From: Camelus bactrianus
Taxonomy: Eukaryota > Chordata > Mammalia > Artiodactyla > Camelidae
Assembly: GCF_048773025.1 (NCBI RefSeq)
Contig: NC_133541.1
Span: forward strand, 113,243,912 to 113,307,911
Direction: 5' to 3'
DNA: 64,000 bases
Shown here: piece after piece, positions 63,801-64,000 of the stretch
How the letters are laid out: each line of letters opens with the position of its first letter
How positions within the stretch are numbered: position 1 is the stretch's first letter
Notes under the pieces: generated by a model
Seen by the model: the letters and a program-made list of their open reading frames with translations, nothing else
Database searches by the model: none
Told to the model about the DNA's origin: nothing
Program-made: the position numbers and the translations under genes

Positions 63801-64000
63801 CACACTTTCAAAGTTATATTAAATTTTTATCGCTGTCCTAGCCTCAACCTACTTATAACCACCCACCGACCTGTGAAATAGAGCAGAAGAGAAATGCTTT
63901 CTAAAATTTTATCAAGGAAAATTTCCAACATGCACCAAAGTAGAAAGAAAAATATAATGAACCTCCATGTACCCAAAACCCAACTTCAACAATTATCAAT
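26176..64000 (+). CDS. ITK: ITK, interleukin-2-inducible T-cell kinase (Tec family), partial: exons 1-7
   Basis: The coding exons are 26176..26313, 48017..48121, 49604..49685, 51887..52015, 55572..55612, 57367..57518 and 61157..61222; the gene continues past the window. Together they give 237 residues plus two bases of codon 238 of a protein that is about 620 residues in human. ITK is a cytoplasmic tyrosine kinase that is recruited by PIP3 after T-cell-receptor signalling, is activated by LCK and phosphorylates PLC-gamma1. Seen here: PH domain (about 4-111), Tec-homology zinc motif (H121, C132, C133, C143), proline-rich segment [10 protein letters not shown] (154-163) and SH3 (about 172-232) with Y180 and W208. 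The SH2 and kinase domains are outside. All six introns have GT-AG ends and compatible phases, and there is no stop or frameshift, so the gene looks functional. Confidence 0.97.
28280..28510 (+). repeat. MIR SINE
   Basis: Plus-strand MIR with TATAAAATGGGTGTGATAAT and a CCTAGTAAGCACCTAGTAAA end. Confidence 0.65.
28590..28800 (+). repeat. MIR SINE
   Basis: Diverged plus-strand MIR, recognised from CTCAGTTTCTTTTATCTTCTCATTTGTAAA-like order, directly after another MIR copy. Confidence 0.6.
29575..29745 (+). repeat. MIR SINE
   Basis: Plus-strand MIR with CTCAGGCAAGACACTCAATC and a following TTTCCTATTTGCAAAGTAAG. Confidence 0.75.
30055..30165 (+). repeat. MIR SINE (5' half)
   Basis: The tRNA-derived head GCATAGTGGTCAAAAACATA is followed by the core CTCCACCACTTAAGAGCC. 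Confidence 0.8.
30255..30440 (-). repeat. MIR SINE
   Basis: Antisense MIR with TACTGAGTACTTACTATGTG and TCCTTACAACCACCCTGTGA. It faces the MIR at 30,055. Confidence 0.85.
31060..31315 (+). repeat. L2 LINE 3' end
   Basis: Plus-strand L2 with GGGGAAGCCTTCCTTGATCT and AACAGTGCCTGGTACATACT. Confidence 0.75.
32277..32398. repeat. Polypyrimidine (TTCC/CTTT)n tract
   Basis: About 120 nt of nearly pure C/T on the plus strand, a mix of TTCC and CTTT units. It produces Phe/Ser/Leu-only ORFs that are not genes. Confidence 0.95.
33640..34010 (-). repeat. Old LINE fragment, L2-like
   Basis: Antisense copy with GCACCTACTATGTGCTGGGT and AGCATTCCAGGCAGAGGGAA, the best preserved of this type in the window. 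Confidence 0.65.
35860..36600 (-). repeat. Old L1 region interrupted by MER20
   Basis: Antisense L1 3' sequence (GATGGACATTAGTCTTTTTC before, GTGGCACTGCTCTGTCAAAG after) broken by the MER20-type copy at 36,050-36,225. Confidence 0.7.
36050..36225 (+). mobile_element. MER20-type hAT-Charlie element
   Basis: It contains GGCAATGTCTGGAGAAATTT, TACAGTGCACAGGACAAACT and ACAACAAAGAATTAGCCAGC, closely following MER20. It is inserted in an older L1. Confidence 0.85.
36618..36740 (-). repeat. Camelid tRNA-derived SINE in ITK intron 1
   Basis: Minus-strand copy with a G-run and AT-rich tail. It is flanked by near-identical direct repeats beginning AGACTAG (36,604 and 36,741), the target duplication, and is inserted next to an older L1 region. 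Confidence 0.9.
37850..37935. repeat. AT-rich low-complexity tract
   Basis: TATATAATAAATAT-type sequence with nearly no G or C. It probably derives from an L1 3' region (37,600-38,170). Confidence 0.85.
39960..40080 (-). repeat. MIR SINE
   Basis: Antisense MIR with an internal A-run (39,996-40,007), then GTTGAGGCACTTGCCTGAGG and TGCACAGCTGG. Confidence 0.7.
40430..40630 (+). repeat. MIR SINE
   Basis: Plus-strand MIR with CACTCAGGCTCTTGAGTCTT and TCACCTGTAAAATGGGG. Confidence 0.8.
41410..41650 (+). mobile_element. hAT-type MER element, one half
   Basis: It contains CAATAAGGTGGCCACCAGTC and TGATTACATGTGGAAAGGAT, the same family as the fragments at 45,370 and 48,545. Confidence 0.6.
41880..42325 (+). 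repeat. L1M 3' UTR
   Basis: Plus-strand old L1 3' UTR with GGAATATTATGCAGCCATGA and the terminal TTTTGAATTTTGAACCATGT. Confidence 0.75.
44640..45350. promoter_or_regulatory. Orphan CpG island in ITK intron 1
   Basis: About 0.7 kb of GC- and CpG-dense DNA in otherwise AT-rich intron. It has a KLF/Sp1-like run (CCACCCCCCT, about 45,259-45,268), an ETS-like CACTTCCGCC (about 45,281) and many GCGC words. On the minus strand a strong donor, AACG|GTAAGG, lies at about 44,818/44,817, consistent with a minus-strand first exon beginning near 45,250. ORFs across it are GC-driven and match no family. It could be an alternative or antisense promoter, an enhancer-type island, or a decayed insertion. Confidence 0.6.
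45370..45445 (+). mobile_element. hAT-type MER fragment beside the CpG island
   Basis: The short piece GTGGCTACTAGAAATTTTTA belongs to the family seen at 41,410. It starts about 20 bp after the CpG-dense stretch ends. Confidence 0.55.
45540..45880 (+). repeat. L2 LINE 3' end
   Basis: Plus-strand L2 with CCCAGGGCCTTTGCTCTTGC, GTCTGCCCTGACCACC and the terminal CCTCAATAAATATTTCTGCA. Confidence 0.8.
46920..47130 (-). repeat. MIR SINE
   Basis: Antisense MIR with CCTATTATAAGCCAGGTAGC and CCCCAAGGTCACAAAGCTAG. Confidence 0.8.
48017..48121 (+). CDS. ITK: ITK exon 2, PH domain
   Basis: 105 nt encoding residues 47-81: [20 protein letters not shown], then [15 protein letters not shown]. The acceptor is TTCCCACAG and the donor CAG|GTAAGT, both strong, with phase 0 on both sides. 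It encodes the middle beta strands of the PH domain. The sequence differs from human, as remembered, by about one residue. Confidence 0.97.
48122..49603 (+). other. ITK: ITK intron 2
   Basis: 1.5 kb, phase 0. It contains a hAT-type palindromic element (48,545-48,762) whose arms could pair. No other repeat or gene is recognised. Confidence 0.85.
48545..48762. mobile_element. hAT-type palindromic MER element
   Basis: Inverted arms AGCTACTAGCCACATATGGC (from 48,565) and GCCACCTGTGGCTAGTGGCT (from about 48,682) flank an AT-rich loop. A GTTCTACTGG end is visible. Confidence 0.7.
49604..49685 (+). CDS. ITK: ITK exon 3, end of PH domain
   Basis: 82 nt encoding residues 82-108 plus one base: [20 protein letters not shown] then WVLALKE. 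The acceptor is GTGTCTCCAG and the donor AAG|GTAATG. The WVLAL segment is the C-terminal helix that closes the PH fold. The exon ends in phase 1, matching the start of exon 4. Confidence 0.97.
50080..50250 (+). repeat. MIR SINE
   Basis: Plus-strand MIR with GGGATTGAATCCTGGCCCGG and AATAATAATAGTACCTGCCT. Confidence 0.85.
50250..50632 (+). mobile_element. L1 3' end in ITK intron 3
   Basis: The same L1 3' UTR type as at 14,476-14,875 but on the plus strand, ending in TAATAAATA and an A/T tail. It is inserted in or beside a MIR copy. It is 5'-truncated, with no coding part. Confidence 0.85.
50790..51260 (+). repeat. Two MIR SINE copies in tandem
   Basis: The first has TATGACCTTGGGCAAATTCC (50,790-51,010). 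The second has CTATCTGAAAAATGAGAATC and GGTTGTTGTGAG (51,040-51,260). Both are on the plus strand. Confidence 0.7.
51887..52015 (+). CDS. ITK: ITK exon 4, Tec-homology (BTK) zinc motif
   Basis: 129 nt encoding residues 109-151 plus one base: [20 protein letters not shown], then [20 protein letters not shown] and TKN. H121, C132, C133 and C143 form the HCCC zinc site of the BTK motif, all intact. The acceptor is CCCCTTTCAG and the donor ATG|GTAAGA. Several substitutions against human, from memory (M126L, K129R, S134G, L136V, T141V), all fall between the zinc ligands. Confidence 0.97.
52225..52385. mobile_element. MER5A-like hAT element
   Basis: TGTGGTTCTTGGACCAGCGG, CAACATCACCTGTAAGCTAG and TTTAACAAGATCCCCTGGAG follow the MER5A order. 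It begins about 210 bp downstream of ITK exon 4. Confidence 0.75.
53990..54210 (+). repeat. MIR SINE
   Basis: Plus-strand MIR with GTCCTCATCTGTAAAATGAG and a CTCAATAAATGG end. Confidence 0.85.
54920..55060. repeat. Homopurine tract in ITK intron 4
   Basis: About 140 nt of almost pure A/G on the plus strand with GGGAGAGAGAAAAGAGAAGA-type order, broken by only a few pyrimidines. It ends about 510 nt before exon 5. Confidence 0.9.
55572..55612 (+). CDS. ITK: ITK exon 5, proline-rich region (41-nt exon)
   Basis: A very short exon that completes codon 152 and encodes residues 152-165 ([14 protein letters not shown]). KPLPPTP is the proline-rich ligand that in ITK can bind its own or another SH3 domain. 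The acceptor is CTCGTTTCAG and the donor AGG|GTGAGT. It is phase 1 in and phase 0 out, so skipping would shift the frame. A homopurine stretch lies about 500 nt upstream in intron 4. Confidence 0.96.
55613..57366 (+). other. ITK: ITK intron 5
   Basis: 1.75 kb, phase 0. It holds an MER5A-like fragment (56,187-56,290); otherwise no repeat or gene is recognised. Confidence 0.85.
56187..56290. mobile_element. MER5A-like hAT fragment
   Basis: It contains TCTCAAAGTGTGGTCCAAGG and CATCAGCGTCACCTGGGAGC. Confidence 0.75.
57367..57518 (+). CDS. ITK: ITK exon 6, SH3 domain
   Basis: 152 nt encoding residues 166-215 plus two bases. It contains the SH3 signature ALYDY (178-182), with Y180 equal to the autophosphorylation tyrosine of human ITK, and the WW pair at 208-209 that forms the ligand groove. 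The acceptor is CCGCCCCCAG and the donor CGG|GTAAGG. It begins RSLREPEE where human, from memory, reads RPLWEPEE. The exon is more GC-rich than its flanks. Confidence 0.97.
59690..59810 (+). repeat. MIR SINE
   Basis: Plus-strand MIR, degraded, with GACTTAACCTCTGTGAATCC and GAAAGGGCTTTGTAAATTC. Confidence 0.7.
60789..60822. repeat. (CA)n microsatellite in ITK intron 6
   Basis: About 17 uninterrupted CA units, 335 nt upstream of exon 7. It is likely polymorphic in length. Confidence 0.97.
61157..61222 (+). CDS. ITK: ITK exon 7, end of SH3 and SH3-SH2 linker
   Basis: 66 nt completing codon 216 and encoding residues 217-237 plus two bases: [21 protein letters not shown], then the first two bases (GA) of Glu238. 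GYVPSSYL is the last SH3 strand with its conserved Pro and Tyr. The acceptor is CTCTTAACAG and the donor GA|GTAAGA. The next exon, starting the SH2 domain (WYNKS in human), is outside the window. Confidence 0.96.
61920..62510 (+). repeat. L1M-type 3' region
   Basis: It contains CCAAATCTGGGACAATTTGA and, near the end, CATCACTTCTGTGATGCTCC, typical of old L1 3' ends. It is directly followed by a MIR. Confidence 0.65.
62510..62640 (+). repeat. MIR SINE (5' half)
   Basis: TCTGGAGCCAGACTGCCTGG and CAGTGACCTTGGGCAAGTTT are very close to the MIR consensus. Confidence 0.85.
63910..64000 (+). repeat. L1M-type 3' module, cut by window edge
   Basis: It contains CACCAAAGTAGAAAGAAAAA and ends CCAACTTCAACAATTATCAA. 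It is related to the modules at 2,920 and 21,640. Confidence 0.6.

Larger units (their letters stand above)
61223..64000 (+). other. ITK: ITK intron 7 (partial)
   Basis: It starts with a GTAAGA donor and runs off the window. It holds an L1M-type 3' region (61,920-62,510), a plus-strand MIR (62,510-62,640) and the beginning of another L1M 3' module at the very end (63,910-64,000). No SH2 exon is seen before the window ends. Confidence 0.85.

Overview
This window is nuclear DNA from a mammal, most likely a camelid (camel, llama or alpaca). Two observations point there. Five copies of a tRNA-derived SINE carry the camelid (Vic-1-like) head, whose B box reads GGTTCAATCCC. The gene order on human 5q33.3 (MED7 and FAM71B on one strand, then ITK on the other) is also preserved. 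No prokaryotic, plasmid or viral gene system is present, and I found no previously undescribed multi-gene system.

Layout. Positions 1 to about 2,350 hold a CpG-island promoter at about 1,740-2,350. It is read on the minus strand and best explained as the promoter and non-coding first exon of MED7; the MED7 protein-coding exon would lie beyond position 1. Positions 2,350-11,100 are intergenic and rich in old LINE, MIR and hAT repeats, with one CTCF-like site near 5,450. Positions 11,105-13,900 hold the complete two-exon GARIN3 (FAM71B) gene on the minus strand, encoding 595 residues. Positions 13,900-25,950 are intergenic, with a dated L1 insertion, MIR, L2, L1M and Tigger copies, and one TATA-plus-donor signal on the minus strand near 18,300. 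From about 25,960 to the window end lies ITK on the plus strand.

ITK is partial. Exons 1-7 are present and join with matching phases to give residues 1-237 plus two bases of codon 238: the PH domain, the Tec-homology zinc motif, the proline-rich segment and the SH3 domain. The SH2 and kinase exons lie downstream. Intron 1 is 21.7 kb and contains an isolated CpG island at about 44,640-45,350 that no gene I recognise explains.

Biology. The three loci are neighbours rather than a pathway: MED7 is a housekeeping Mediator subunit, GARIN3 a testis Golgi/RAB2-interacting protein, and ITK a T-cell Tec kinase. The signals most worth a second look are an ETS-RUNX, TCF and ATF motif cluster about 200 bp upstream of the ITK start codon; a 12-codon upstream ORF whose stop overlaps the ITK start (ATGA); the orphan intronic CpG island with a minus-strand splice donor; and the minus-strand promoter/donor signal between GARIN3 and ITK. 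Names of human orthologs and residues come from memory of the families, and repeat family names were assigned by eye.
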